A stretch of DNA of 38,049 bases from Modestobacter sp. (GTDB lineage Bacteria > Actinomycetota > Actinomycetes > Mycobacteriales > Geodermatophilaceae). The position numbers were made by a program, and so were the translations under genes. The stretch covers positions 1 through 38,049 of the forward strand of contig JAOPWO010000388.1 in assembly GCA_025965635.1 (NCBI GenBank), in the 5' to 3' direction. Shown here piece after piece: positions 15,764 through 24,049 of the stretch (the first letter of the stretch is position 1; every line of letters starts with the position of its first letter). The notes below the pieces were generated by a model that did no database searches, was not told where the DNA came from, and saw only the letters and a list, made by a program, of their open reading frames with translations.

Positions 15764-16570
15764 ATGGCAACCGTAACCACCGACCACGGTTTCCGCCGGA
15801 CGGCCGGGGGTCTCTTCGTGGCGGGCGCGCTCGCGTTCGCCGGCGCGGCCACCGTGCTCTCCTCGACCTTCAACTGGCCGGACGTCCTGCGTGAACCGGC
15901 CGACATCGTGCTGCCGGCCTTCGTCGCCGGCGGGACGAGCCTGGTGTGGACCTGGTTCGCCACCGCCTGGACGTACATGATCCTGATCGTCCCGATCCTG
16001 CTGCTCCCCACGGTGCTGGGGCGACGCGGGGACCCGTTGCTGAGGGTGGCCACCTTCGTGGGCGCGACCTCGGTGGTGCTGTCGTTGATCGGGTTCCTGC
16101 GCTGGGTGTTCGTCGTCCCGCCGCTCGCGGACTCCTATGTCAGCGGTGACGCTGTCACCCGCGCCGCGGTCGACGCGGCCTGGACCGCGCAGCACCAGTT
16201 CGGCGGTGCGCTGCTGGGTGAACACCTGGGCCAGCTGTTGGCCGTCGCCTGGTCCGTCGCGGTCAGCGTGGCCATTCTCCGCACCCGGGTCCTGCCCCGC
16301 TGGCTCGCCGTCGCCGGGCTGGTCGTGAGCGCGCTGTACCTGTCCAACCAGGGCGACGTCCTGGCCACCGCCGTCCCCGGCTTCCCGGTCTGGGACCTCG
16401 GCGGCTTCATCGGCAGCACCAGCTGGGGACTGTGGGTCGCCACCCTCGGCGTCGTGCTCCTCCTGCGGCCGGTTCGTCCGGGGGAGCCCGTGCCCGTCGT
16501 CCGCGCACCCGCGAGCTTCCCGGCCCCCCGTTCGCCGGGTTCTGCCGACACCACGACAACGCTGCCGTGA
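15764..16570 (+). CDS. Integral membrane protein, DUF4386-like
   Basis: 268 residues with about seven hydrophobic helices. The first is LFVAGALAFAGAATVLSSTF, then FVAGGTSLVWTWFATAWTY, RVATFVGATSVVLSLIGFL and others. A conserved-looking hydrophilic loop contains VDAAWTAQHQFGGALLGEHLG. The topology and the phrase VLPRWLAVAGLVVSALYL match the DUF4386 type. Activity is unknown. The ATG at 15764 is three bases after GGGCGGAGA. The promoter carries a double TetR-type operator, so expression was or is ligand-controlled; the adjacent TetR gene is truncated, so control may be lost or supplied by another repressor. The C-terminus is Pro/Ser/Thr-rich. Confidence 0.87.
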   Translation: MATVTTDHGFRRTAGGLFVAGALAFAGAATVLSSTFNWPDVLREPADIVLPAFVAGGTSLVWTWFATAWTYMILIVPILLLPTVLGRRGDPLLRVATFVGATSVVLSLIGFLRWVFVVPPLADSYVSGDAVTRAAVDAAWTAQHQFGGALLGEHLGQLLAVAWSVAVSVAILRTRVLPRWLAVAGLVVSALYLSNQGDVLATAVPGFPVWDLGGFIGSTSWGLWVATLGVVLLLRPVRPGEPVPVVRAPASFPAPRSPGSADTTTTLP

Positions 16571-16826
16571 CGCGCCCCGGATCGATCCGCGCATGCCCCT
16601 CCCACACCTGGCTGATGTGGACCGCACACCAGGAAGGGGCAGCTGCGCGCCCTGATGGCCCGCGACCTGCTGACCGCCCACGGCACTGGACGTGCCGCGC
16701 TGGAGCAGGCCCTCGGCGACACGCTGGAGGGGTACCGCCATGGCTGACACCGACATCGTCCGGCCGATGGGCGCCACGGACCCGGGCCGCCCCTCCGGGC
16801 GCGCCCGGAGGAAACGGGAGGTCCCG
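16571..16826. other. Gap with a short orphan coding scrap
   Basis: 256 bp. A 30-codon frame (ATG 16655 to stop 16747) reads MARDLLTAHGTGRAALEQAL followed by GDTLEGYRHG. It has real-protein composition but is too short to place, and a stop precedes it 12 codons upstream of the ATG. It may be the tail of a lost gene. The rest is the leader of the MDR gene, with GGAGGAAACGGGAGG as ribosome site. Confidence 0.35.
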
Positions 16827-17909
16827 ATGTCGACCACGCCGTTCCACGACCTGACGGGCCCGCCTGCCGCGGACACCGGCAGAAGGACGATGGGTGCGGT
16901 GGTGCAGGACCGCTACGGCCCCGCCCCCGAGGGTCTCTTCCGGGTCGCAACGATCGACCGGCCCACCATCACGCACGACCAGGTGCTCGTGCGGGTGCAC
17001 GCGGCCAGCGTGGACCGGGGCACCTGGCACCTCATGGCCGGCCTGCCCTATCCCGTCCGGCTCGTCGGCTTCGGCCTCCGCCGGCCGACGTACGCCAACC
17101 CTGGCCGGAACCTGGCCGGAACGGTCGAGGCCGTCGGCGCCGACGTGACCGACTTCGGCGCGGGCGACGAGGTGTACGGGACGGCCACGAGCACCTTCGC
17201 CGAGTACGCGGCCGTGCGACCGGCCAAGCTGGCCCCGAAGCCTGCGAACCTCTCCTTCGAGCAGGCGGCCACCGTCCCGGTCTCCGGGGGCACGGCCCTG
17301 CAGGCCGTGCGCGACCACGGGCGCGTCCAGGCCGGGGAGAAGGTGCTGGTCATCGGCGCCTCGGGAGGCGTGGGCAGCTTCGCGGTGCAGATCGCCAAGG
17401 TCTTCGGCGCCGAGGTCACGGGCGTGTGCAGCACCAGCAAGGCCGACCTGGTCCGGGCTCTGGGCGCCGATCACGTCCTCGACTACACCCGCCAGGACTT
17501 CGCCGACGGCGGACCGCGCTTCGACGTCATCCTCGACATCGGGGGCAACGCCGGTCTGTCGCACCTACGGCGGGCTCTCACCGCGCGCGGCCGCCTCGTG
17601 ATCGTCGGCGGCGAGGCCGGCGGACGCCTGCTCGGCGGCAGCGGTCGCCAGATCCGCGCGGAGCTCCTGTCGCCCTTCATCCGCCAGCAGCTGGGCACGT
17701 TCGTGGCGTCGGAGAAGACCGCCGACCTGATGACCCTCCGCGACCTCATCGAGGCCGGCGAGCTAGCCCCCGCGATCGACCGCACCCACGCCCTCAGCGA
17801 GGTCGCCGCGGCCATCCGCCACATGCTGGACGGGAAGGCCCGCGGCAAGCTCGCCGTCTCGGTCTCCCCCGGCCGCATGCAGACACCCGCCACAGGGAGC
17901 GCACCATGA
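16827..17909 (+). CDS. NAD(P)-dependent MDR oxidoreductase (quinone-reductase/enoyl-reductase like)
   Basis: 360 residues of the medium-chain dehydrogenase/reductase family. The GroES-like N-terminal domain has GLFRVATIDRPTITHDQVLV and GRNLAGTVEAVGADVTDFGAGDEVYG (shown in two pieces of the family pattern). The Rossmann domain has VLVIGASGGVGSFAVQIAK (about 173-191); its AxxGGVG form usually favours NADP(H). The cysteines that bind structural and catalytic zinc in alcohol dehydrogenases are absent, so this is the zinc-free branch that reduces quinones or enones. The ATG at 16827 follows GGGAGGT; an upstream extension lacks family similarity. It overlaps the next gene by ATGA, so the DUF4389 membrane protein is translationally coupled. 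Confidence 0.92.
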   Translation: MSTTPFHDLTGPPAADTGRRTMGAVVQDRYGPAPEGLFRVATIDRPTITHDQVLVRVHAASVDRGTWHLMAGLPYPVRLVGFGLRRPTYANPGRNLAGTVEAVGADVTDFGAGDEVYGTATSTFAEYAAVRPAKLAPKPANLSFEQAATVPVSGGTALQAVRDHGRVQAGEKVLVIGASGGVGSFAVQIAKVFGAEVTGVCSTSKADLVRALGADHVLDYTRQDFADGGPRFDVILDIGGNAGLSHLRRALTARGRLVIVGGEAGGRLLGGSGRQIRAELLSPFIRQQLGTFVASEKTADLMTLRDLIEAGELAPAIDRTHALSEVAAAIRHMLDGKARGKLAVSVSPGRMQTPATGSAP

Positions 17910-18670
17910 CCGATCCCAGAACCCCCTATCCGGTCCGCGTCGACGCGACACTCGACCCGTCGCTCTCCCGCTGGTTGTGGCTGGTCAAGTGGCTGCTGCT
18001 GATCCCGCACGTCATCGTGCTGTTCTTCCTGTGGGTGGCGTTCGTCGTCGTCACGGTCATCGCCTTCTTCGCGATCCTGTTCACCGGGCGCTATCCACGG
18101 TCGCTGTTCGACTTCAACGTCGGGGTCATGCGCTGGTCCTGGCGGGTGCACTACTACGGCTACTGGGCTCTGGGCACCGACCGCTACCCCCCGTTCACGC
18201 TGGACGACGTGCCCGACTTCCCGGCGCACCTCGATGTGACCTATCCCGAACGGCTGTCCCGGGGTCTCATCTTCGTGAAGTGGCTGTTGGCGATCCCGCA
18301 CTTCCTCGTCCTCGCCGTCTTCGTCGGCGGCGGGCTGTGGCTGGGCTCCCGCGGTGGCGACACGGACACCAGCTGGGACAACGGCTCGAACGCCGGCTGG
18401 AGCCTGGTCGGCGTGCTCGTCCTGATCGCCGCGATCGTGCTTCTGTTCTCCGGCCGCTACCCGAAGCCGATCTACGACTTCGTGATGGGCATGGACCGGT
18501 GGGCGCTCCGGGTCGGGCCCTACGCGGCGCTGATGACCGACCGCTACCCGCCGTTCCGGCTCGACCAGGGCGGCACGGATCCCGGCTGGGTGCCCGCCGG
18601 CCCCGTCCCGCCATCGCCCTCCGGTGCGCCGACCGCAGGGCCCCCGGCACCGGTCACCACCGCGCGGTGA
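17906..18670 (+). CDS. DUF4389 membrane protein with internal duplication
   Basis: 254 residues. Two halves repeat the same module: a transmembrane helix pair (LWLVKWLLLIPHVIVLFFLW; FVKWLLAIPHFLVLAVFV), then FTGRYPRSLFDF or FSGRYPKPIYDF, then RWSWRV or RWALRV, then TDRYPPF. This doubled RYP..DF...RW..RV..Y.....DRYPPF pattern defines DUF4389. The function is unknown. The start overlaps the stop of the MDR gene (ATGA). The C-terminal 40 residues are Pro/Ala/Ser-rich and probably disordered. A strong hairpin follows six bases after the stop, so the MDR-DUF4389 pair is a transcription unit of its own. Confidence 0.9.
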   Translation: MTDPRTPYPVRVDATLDPSLSRWLWLVKWLLLIPHVIVLFFLWVAFVVVTVIAFFAILFTGRYPRSLFDFNVGVMRWSWRVHYYGYWALGTDRYPPFTLDDVPDFPAHLDVTYPERLSRGLIFVKWLLAIPHFLVLAVFVGGGLWLGSRGGDTDTSWDNGSNAGWSLVGVLVLIAAIVLLFSGRYPKPIYDFVMGMDRWALRVGPYAALMTDRYPPFRLDQGGTDPGWVPAGPVPPSPSGAPTAGPPAPVTTAR

Positions 18671-18675
18671 CCCCA

Positions 18676-18715
18676 CTGGTCGCCCCGGGCATGACCCAGG
18701 GCCCGGGGCGGCCAG
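18676..18715 (+). terminator. Strong hairpin terminator after the DUF4389 gene
   Basis: 15-base arms CTGGTCGCCCCGGGC and GCCCGGGGCGGCCAG pair with one G-T wobble around a 10-base loop, starting six bases after the stop. No U-tract follows, as is common for actinobacterial terminators. Confidence 0.7.
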
Positions 18716-19057
18716 CACCACCCACCGCCGCGCATGGCAGCACGGCGCCCGATCCGACGATCGGGTCCGGTGACCCCACGCTGCTGCGCACGCCGCTGCT
18801 CGGTAGCCGGCACCGGCAGACCGCCCCGGCACGGGCGCAGGGGTGGATGGCTCCCTGCTGGCCCGGGTGGTCCTGACCGCCGCTGTCGACGAAGTCGCGC
18901 GGCTGGCGCCGACGTGCTGCTCGCGGCACGGATGACGCGGCCGGCCACTGGACCCCGTGGTGCCTTCTCGGCACCTCCCCGCATTCCGCGCAACGACCGC
19001 TGTCCAGCCGACGGGAAGGCTGGCACAGTTCCCGAGGAATCGACGGCCGGAGACACT
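18716..19057. other. Leader region of the sensor kinase gene
   Basis: About 340 bp with no supported gene. It contains three small inverted repeats: CCCGATC/GATCGGG (18748-18765), GGTGCC/GGCACC (18959-18975), and a bulged stem CCAGCC/GGCTGG near 19005-19030. The kinase frame is open through part of it without recognisable domain sequence. Confidence 0.4.
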
Positions 19058-20689
19058 GTGTCGGACCAACTGCCGGACAACGGCACCCCGGCGACCTCGC
19101 ACACGGGGGACCCCCCGGGGCAGATGCGACTGGCCGAGCTGGTGGACGAGCGCCCCGACCGGGGGCACGCCGTGGCGCGCACGCAGGACCGGATGCAGGG
19201 GCTGTTCGACGCGTTCCTCGACGTGTCCACGGGTCTGGACCTGGACGTGACGCTGCGCCACATCGTCGAGGCCGCCGTCGCGTTGATCGACGCGCAGTAC
19301 GGAACACTGGGCCTGCTGGACGCCGATGGGCTGATGATCGGCTTCGTGCACGTCGGTCCCGATCCCCGACCGGCTCCCGAGCCCCGGCCGCCCGTGTCGG
19401 TGGACCGGGAGACGGTCAGCTTCCTGAGCGTGCCCGTCACCAGCCGCGGAGAGATCCTCGGGCACCTCTACCTCACCGCGAAGCGCACGTCGCTGTTCAG
19501 CGCCGAGGACGACACCGTCCTCACCGCACTGGCCAGAGCCGCCGGCATCGCGATCGCCAACGCGCGGCTGTACGAAGGAGCGGAGGTGGGCCGCACCTGG
19601 CTCGCCGCGGTCACCGACGTGCGGACCGCGCTGCTCCAGGGCCGGCCGCCGCAGGACGTCCTGGGCCTCGTGGTCGACCGCGTGGCCGTGCTGACCGGCG
19701 CCGCCGCGACGTTCCTGGTGCACGGCCCGGACGAGAACGGTTCCTACCAGCTCCGCGCGCACACCGGGGCGGCCCTGCAGGACCTCCCGGGGGTTGAACT
19801 GGACGAGCATGCCGGCCCGGTCCTGCGGGCGGTGGCGGAAGCGAGGGACGTCGTGCTGCTGGACATGAGCGGACCGGCGTCCTCCGGCGGTGCGGCGCGG
19901 GCCCGGTGGGGGCCGTGCATCGCTGTGCCGCTGCGCAGCGCGCTCGGTGGCGGGTCGGTCGTCATCGCCCTGCGCACAGCCGGCTCACCGCCCTTCGAGC
20001 CCTCGCTGGCCGCGCTGATCAGTGCCTTCGCCGACCAGACCGCGCTGGCCCTGGACCTGGCCGCCCGCCAGCAGCTGATCCGCCGGTCCGACGTGACCGA
20101 GGACCGCGACCGGATCGCCCGCGACCTGCACGACCACGTCATCCAACGGGTCTTCGCCGCCGGCTTGACCCTGCAGAGCGCCCTTCCTCGCATCGACGAC
20201 GCGGAAGCGGCCACACGGGTCCGCTCGGCGGTGGAACAACTCGACGAGACCGTGCGGGACATCCGCACGACCATCTTCGACCTGCACACCTCCGACAGCG
20301 CCCGCGACGGCCACAGCCTCCGCCGCCGTCTGCTCGACATCGTCACCCAGACAGCCGGCGACCAGCTGCGACCCACGGTCCGGATGTCGGGTGCCGTCGA
20401 CAACCTGGTCACCGGCGACCTCGCCGCCGATGTGGAGGCCGTCGTCCGAGAGGGGGTCAGCAACGCGGTGCGGCACGCCCAGGCAGGCGCGGTGATCGTG
20501 ACGCTCGACGTCGCCGACGACGCCGTGGTGGAGGTCGTCGACAACGGCACGGGCATCGACCCGGCGGCACCCCGCAGCGGGCTGCGGAACCTGGAGGAAC
20601 GAGCTCGCCGCCGAGGGGGCGGCGTCACGGCCGTGTGCCTGGAGGACGGCGGGACGCGCCTGCGCTGGCACGCCCCACTGCAGACCTGA
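19058..20689 (+). CDS. DevS/DosS-like sensor histidine kinase (GAF-GAF-HisKA_3-HATPase), shortened first GAF
   Basis: 543 residues from the GTG at 19058. A short N-terminal helix region (MRLAELVDERPDRGHAVART) leads to GAF-A (about 55-170) with IVEAAVALIDAQYGTLGLL, then GEILGHLYLTAKR. GAF-B (about 180-335) begins with ALLQGRPPQDVLGLVVDRVA. The dimerisation/phosphotransfer segment is DRIARDLHDHVIQRVFAAGL with phospho-His at about 358. The HATPase has VVREGVSNAVRHAQAG, VEVVDNGTGI and SGLRNLEERARRRGG. Domain order and wording match mycobacterial DevS/DosS. Oddity: GAF-A lacks about 40-45 residues between FVHVGPDPRP and FLSVPV; in DosS this part includes the haem-ligand histidine. It probably signals to the tail-to-tail response regulator at 20706. 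Confidence 0.92.
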   Translation: MSDQLPDNGTPATSHTGDPPGQMRLAELVDERPDRGHAVARTQDRMQGLFDAFLDVSTGLDLDVTLRHIVEAAVALIDAQYGTLGLLDADGLMIGFVHVGPDPRPAPEPRPPVSVDRETVSFLSVPVTSRGEILGHLYLTAKRTSLFSAEDDTVLTALARAAGIAIANARLYEGAEVGRTWLAAVTDVRTALLQGRPPQDVLGLVVDRVAVLTGAAATFLVHGPDENGSYQLRAHTGAALQDLPGVELDEHAGPVLRAVAEARDVVLLDMSGPASSGGAARARWGPCIAVPLRSALGGGSVVIALRTAGSPPFEPSLAALISAFADQTALALDLAARQQLIRRSDVTEDRDRIARDLHDHVIQRVFAAGLTLQSALPRIDDAEAATRVRSAVEQLDETVRDIRTTIFDLHTSDSARDGHSLRRRLLDIVTQTAGDQLRPTVRMSGAVDNLVTGDLAADVEAVVREGVSNAVRHAQAGAVIVTLDVADDAVVEVVDNGTGIDPAAPRSGLRNLEERARRRGGGVTAVCLEDGGTRLRWHAPLQT

Positions 20690-20705
20690 GCCGTTCAGGC
20701 GCCGT

Positions 20706-21386
20706 TCAGCCGCCTGGGGACCGACCCGCCGCGGGGGCCTTCAGCTCGGTGGACAGGATCGCTGCCTGGGTGCGGCGCGCCATGCCGAGCTTGCCCAGCA
20801 GGTGGGACACGTAGTTCTTCACCGTCTTCTCAGCCAGGAACATCCGCTCGCCGATCTGCCGGTTCGTCAGCCCCTCGCCGATGAGCTCCAGGACGGTCCG
20901 CTCCTGGTCGCTGAGTCCGGCCAGCGGCCCCGCAGGCTCGGCGGCCCCCCGCATGCGCGCGAGCACCGCCGCGGTGGCGGCCGGGTCGAGCAACGACCCA
21001 CCGGCCGCGACCGTGCGCACGGCAGTCACCAGGTCCTGGCCGAGCACCTGCTTCAACAGGTAGCCCGCGGCGCCGGCCATGATGGCCTGGAAGAGCGCCT
21101 CGTCATCGCTGTAGCTGGTCAGCATCACGACGCCGAGGTCGGGCAGCTGGGCCCGTAGGTCGCGGCACACCGTGACCCCGTCCCCGTCGGGGAGCCGCAC
21201 GTCGAGGACGGCGACGTCCGGACGAAGCGCCGGGACCCGGCTCATCGCCTCAGCGGCGTTCTTCGCCTCGCCGACCACCGTGATGTCCGGATCGCTGGAC
21301 AGGACGTCGGCGACCCCGCGCCGGACGACCTCGTGGTCGTCGAGCAGGAAGACTCGGATCGCCGACGGCTGGGCGGTGCTGCTCAT
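20706..21386 (-). CDS. devR: DevR/DosR-like response regulator (NarL family)
   Basis: 226 residues. The receiver domain has IRVFLLDDHEVVRRGVADVL, phospho-acceptor Asp62 in AVLDVRLPDGDG, the Thr of LTSYSDDEA, and a conserved Lys in AAGYLLKQ. The LuxR-type output domain has GLSDQERTVLELIGEGLTNR, QIGERMFLAEKTVKNYVSHL and LGKLGMARRTQAA. The recognition helix AEKTVKNYVS, with the Lys-Lys-Asn that contact DNA in mycobacterial DevR, is as I remember it in DosR. So binding of DosR-type boxes is plausible, and such boxes occur nearby (21530, 23908). The ATG at 21386 follows GAGGAGC. It converges with the DevS-like kinase with only 16 bp between stops. Confidence 0.93.
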   Translation of the reverse strand: MSSTAQPSAIRVFLLDDHEVVRRGVADVLSSDPDITVVGEAKNAAEAMSRVPALRPDVAVLDVRLPDGDGVTVCRDLRAQLPDLGVVMLTSYSDDEALFQAIMAGAAGYLLKQVLGQDLVTAVRTVAAGGSLLDPAATAAVLARMRGAAEPAGPLAGLSDQERTVLELIGEGLTNRQIGERMFLAEKTVKNYVSHLLGKLGMARRTQAAILSTELKAPAAGRSPGG

Positions 21387-21529
21387 GGCGCTCCTCGTCC
21401 GCACGAAGGACCCCCGCCGAGTGCTGGGGCTCGTCACGCGCAGCAACAGAACTCCACGCTAGTCGTGGTCCCGTCTCGAGGAGAACCAGAGCGCAGGCAC
21501 GGTACGCGGGAGATGCTGCCCCCGGAGCA

Positions 21530-21543
21530 GGGACCTTGGCCCC
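21530..21543. promoter_or_regulatory. DosR/DevR-box-like site
   Basis: GGGACCTTGGCCCC matches 11 of 14 positions of the mycobacterial DosR core GGGACTWWAGTCCC and sits in a wider palindrome (GCAGGG at 21527, CCCTGC at 21541). It lies between the divergent devR-like gene (144 bp from its start) and the membrane protein gene at 21625 (82 bp), so it could serve either. Confidence 0.45.
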
Positions 21544-21624
21544 TGCGACCGAAGACCGGTGACCCGGGCGCAGCAGGCCAGGAGCGGCCCAGGATGACCG
21601 CGTGACCAGAACCCGACGTCGTCG

Positions 21625-22575
21625 ATGACCGAGCCGACCGCTGCGACCGGAACCGTCGAGCTGCCCGCGGACGAGTCCGGAGTGCGCCACCGGTCCGGTG
21701 ATCGCCCGCTGGCATGCCTGCTCTTCGCCGAGGGTGCCCTGGTTGCGGCCGGCGCCGTGCTGGGCCCCCTCGTCCTCGACGTGCTGCACTACCGGACGTC
21801 GGCATCGGGGCTGGACCAGATCCTCGGCTCCGACCTCGCCGCACTCGCCGTCACGGCGCCGCTCTGCGTCTGGGTCGGCAAGCTGGCCCGGAACGGTCAC
21901 CCGGCGGCGCCCGTGCTCGCCCTGGCGCCCGCCGGGTTCAGCGTCTACATCTGGACCCAGCTCCTGGTGGGCAGCGAGTGGGGCCGGTACCCCGGCAACG
22001 TCGAGTGGTTCTCCCCGCTCCTGCTCGGCATCGTGGGCGTCGGGGCCGCGGTTGCCGTCCGGGCCACCCGCGCGCTGCGCACGCAGCCCGGGCTCCGCTG
22101 GAGCCGGCGGATGGAGCGGGCCACCGGCTTGCTGATGCTGGGCGTGGCCGGCTTCGTCGTCGTGGGCATCCACCTGTCCTCGCTGGTCGACGCACTGCAG
22201 GAGCACCCGGTCAGCGCCGGGCTGCTCACCACGCCCAACGCCTTCTGGGTGGTCAAGGCGATGGACCTCGGCCTCATCGCGCCCGCCTCGCTGCTCATGG
22301 GCATCGGCTTGCTGCGCCGGCGCACGTGGGCGAGGGCCCCGGCTGCCGCCGTGCTGGGCGGGTACGCCCTACTGGGCTGGTCGGTGGCCGCGATGGGTTG
22401 GAGCATGGTGCGCGGCGGCGCCGTGGACGCTTCCCTGGGTCTGGCTGCCGGATCGACGGCCGTCGCGGCGGCCGTGACTGGATACGCCGTGGCCGTCTAC
22501 CGCCCGCTCTTCCGGCGGGCTGCCTCGACATCGGCGCCCCAGGCCGTCCCCGCCGTGCTCAGCGCCGGCCCGTGA
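21625..22575 (+). CDS. Polytopic membrane protein, unknown function
   Basis: 316 residues with about eight hydrophobic segments. Among them are LACLLFAEGALVAAGAVLG, VLALAPAGFSVYIWTQLLVG, WFSPLLLGIVGVGAAVAV and AAAVTGYAVAVYRPLF. A charged turn, RWSRRMERATG, splits the two halves. I do not recognise a named family; actinobacterial proteins with alternating GxxxxLxxLxLD loops of this size are usually annotated as hypothetical. It sits directly next to a DosR-like box and divergent from devR, so hypoxia- or redox-linked expression is possible. The ATG at 21625 was kept; a weak ribosome site makes a downstream start possible, but the first helix begins only at about residue 28. Confidence 0.85.
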   Translation: MTEPTAATGTVELPADESGVRHRSGDRPLACLLFAEGALVAAGAVLGPLVLDVLHYRTSASGLDQILGSDLAALAVTAPLCVWVGKLARNGHPAAPVLALAPAGFSVYIWTQLLVGSEWGRYPGNVEWFSPLLLGIVGVGAAVAVRATRALRTQPGLRWSRRMERATGLLMLGVAGFVVVGIHLSSLVDALQEHPVSAGLLTTPNAFWVVKAMDLGLIAPASLLMGIGLLRRRTWARAPAAAVLGGYALLGWSVAAMGWSMVRGGAVDASLGLAAGSTAVAAAVTGYAVAVYRPLFRRAASTSAPQAVPAVLSAGP

Positions 22576-22865
22576 CAGGGGCCGTGATCCGCCGCTCGGT
22601 CGTCCTCGGCTCCAGCGTCGCGCCGGACCTTCCCGGCCGAACGGGTACGACGCCCCCGGCACTGCGCCATGCGCGAGGGTGCCGCGTTGCCCGATGGCGC
22701 CATCGCCGTGCATGACCGACGAGCCCACGCCCACGCCCACGTCCGCGGCGGGGCCGTGCTGGCGGTGGTGCGTGGGGTCCGGCTCTCCCGTCCAGGGACC
22801 ACGGGCCGTCCGTGCGGGGTCCGGCGCCCCTGCCGTCGACGCCTTCCGTCGTCCACGGTGGTCCC
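22576..22865. other. Intergenic region before the FDOR gene
   Basis: 290 bp with no supported gene. It holds a weak DosR-box-like sequence, GGGACCACGGGCCG (22795-22808, 9 of 14), 58 bp before the next start. It also holds two identical 10-mers, GGGGTCCGGC, at 22774 and 22816, exactly 42 bp apart. Confidence 0.4.
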
Positions 22866-23453
22866 ATGGACGCTGACAGCCGCCAGGGTCGGACGCTCGC
22901 CGCGAGGTTTCGTGCCCACGTCGTGAACCCGGTCGTCCGGGGCCTGCTCCGCTCGCCGGCGCACCGGGTGCTGTCCGGATCGGTGCTGCTCCTCGCATAC
23001 ACCGGCCGCCGATCAGGCGTGCGCCGGGAGCTACCGGCCATCTACGCCGCGCGCGACGGCCGCTTCGTCGTGATCGCCGGGCAGCCGGACACGAAGACGT
23101 GGTGGCGCAACTTCGCTGACGACGTGCGACCGGTGACCGTGACCGTGGCCGGCCGGCGCCATGACTGCGCGGCCCAACTCCTGGAGCCGGGCACCGCTGA
23201 GCACCAGCTGGCTCTCGACACCTACCGGCAGCGGTACCCCCGCGTACCCGTCGTCGACGGGACCCCGGTGCTCGTCCTCACCCCTGTCCCCGCAGGCAGC
23301 GCCGGACCACAGACCTTGGTCACTCGCGGAGAGACCGACGTCCCGATCGCCGGAGGTCAGCCGGCGGGTGCCCGGGGCGCCCCTCGAGTCGCTCCAGGCT
23401 CGTTCGTACCGGGACCGAAGTCGTCGCCCACGGGGTCTGCTGCACCCACCTGA
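22866..23453 (+). CDS. FDOR/DUF385-type nitroreductase-family flavin or F420-dependent protein
   Basis: 195 residues. The split-barrel motif LLLAYTGRRSGVRRELPAIY, then GRFVVIAGQPDTKTWWRNF and VRPVTVTVAGRRHDC, is the pattern of the actinobacterial DUF385 (Ddn-like) group, which binds F420 or flavin and reduces quinones or nitro compounds. The last 40 residues (after VLVLTPVPAGSAG) are not part of the fold. The ATG at 22866 is supported by the domain start (RAHVVNPVVRGLLRSP). The 3' end overlaps the antisense DUF1003 gene by 97 bp. It belongs to the block of redox genes between devR and the CBS gene. Confidence 0.88.
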   Translation: MDADSRQGRTLAARFRAHVVNPVVRGLLRSPAHRVLSGSVLLLAYTGRRSGVRRELPAIYAARDGRFVVIAGQPDTKTWWRNFADDVRPVTVTVAGRRHDCAAQLLEPGTAEHQLALDTYRQRYPRVPVVDGTPVLVLTPVPAGSAGPQTLVTRGETDVPIAGGQPAGARGAPRVAPGSFVPGPKSSPTGSAAPT

Positions 23454-23842
23454 CGGTGGATGCAGCGGACCAGAGCTCGGACCTCGCTGATGAGCTGCTC
23501 GCTGTCGGTGTCCGCGGCGTAGTCGTGGGCCGCCAGTTCCGAGGAGATCTGGTCCGCGCGCCGGGCGGCGATGAGCAGGATGGCGCCCTGCATCGCAGCC
23601 AGGCAGCTGAGGATGAGGTTGAGCAGGATGAACGGGTAGGGATCGAACCCGCTGCCGCCGTTGCCGACCATCCAACCGGCCAGGAAGACCAACGCCGCGA
23701 GGACGAAGGTCCACGAGCCCATCCCGTTGCGCAGCCGGTCAGCGGCGCGCTCGCCGAGGGTCAGCTGGGCGCCACTCCTCAGGCCTGGATGACGCCGCGA
23801 GGTCGAGCGGGGACTGCGACGGTGAGCAGGAGCAACGGTCAT
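23357..23842 (-). CDS. DUF1003 membrane protein
   Basis: 161 residues. A short basic N-terminus leads to ERAADRLRNGMGSWTFVLAA, LVFLAGWMVGNGGSGFDPYP and FILLNLILSCLAAMQGAILL, then IAARRADQ. This is the DUF1003 core with two transmembrane helices. The C-terminal part (DSEQLISEVRALVRCIHRQV) looks helical and cytosolic. Function is unknown. Start at ATG 23842; the frame is open upstream but carries no domain there. It is divergent from the flavodoxin operon, and a DosR-like box (23908) lies 66 bp upstream. Its last 97 bp are antisense to the end of the FDOR gene. Confidence 0.9.
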   Translation of the reverse strand: MTVAPAHRRSPRSTSRRHPGLRSGAQLTLGERAADRLRNGMGSWTFVLAALVFLAGWMVGNGGSGFDPYPFILLNLILSCLAAMQGAILLIAARRADQISSELAAHDYAADTDSEQLISEVRALVRCIHRQVGAADPVGDDFGPGTNEPGATRGAPRAPAG

Positions 23843-23907
23843 GCCCCGCACGGTAGGACGACTCGGCGAGCCCGTCGGGGTGGTGCCGCCACCACCCGGT
23901 CGGTCCG

Positions 23908-23921
23908 GGGACGAAGGTCCC
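23908..23921. promoter_or_regulatory. DosR/DevR-box-like palindrome
   Basis: GGGACGAAGGTCCC matches 12 of 14 positions of the mycobacterial DosR core GGGACTWWAGTCCC, with both GGGAC and GTCCC arms exact. It lies between the divergent DUF1003 gene (66 bp) and the flavodoxin-PNPOx-CBS operon (129 bp), well placed to control both. The devR-like gene is 2.5 kb away. Confidence 0.55.
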
Positions 23922-24049
23922 GTCGGCGAGGTTCCCACTACCCCCACCACCGAGGCCCGCGGCCGGTGGTGCGGCGGGGTCCGGTCGAGCACCGTCGGTT
24001 CCATGAGCGGATGCGACGTGGGGCGGCGCGCGACGGGCCGGGTGCCCCA

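Noticed and set aside
16655..16747. 30-residue frame with protein-like composition
   Set aside because: Too short, no family match and no upstream coding continuity; noted only as a possible scrap.
15644..16876. Long minus-strand frame continuous with the TetR remnant
   Set aside because: Only the part below 15643 carries TetR wording. The rest is antisense to the DUF4386-like gene and crosses its operator.
17483..19810. 775-codon minus-strand frame
   Set aside because: It spans the ends of the MDR, DUF4389 and kinase genes and a terminator hairpin; composition is shadow-like.
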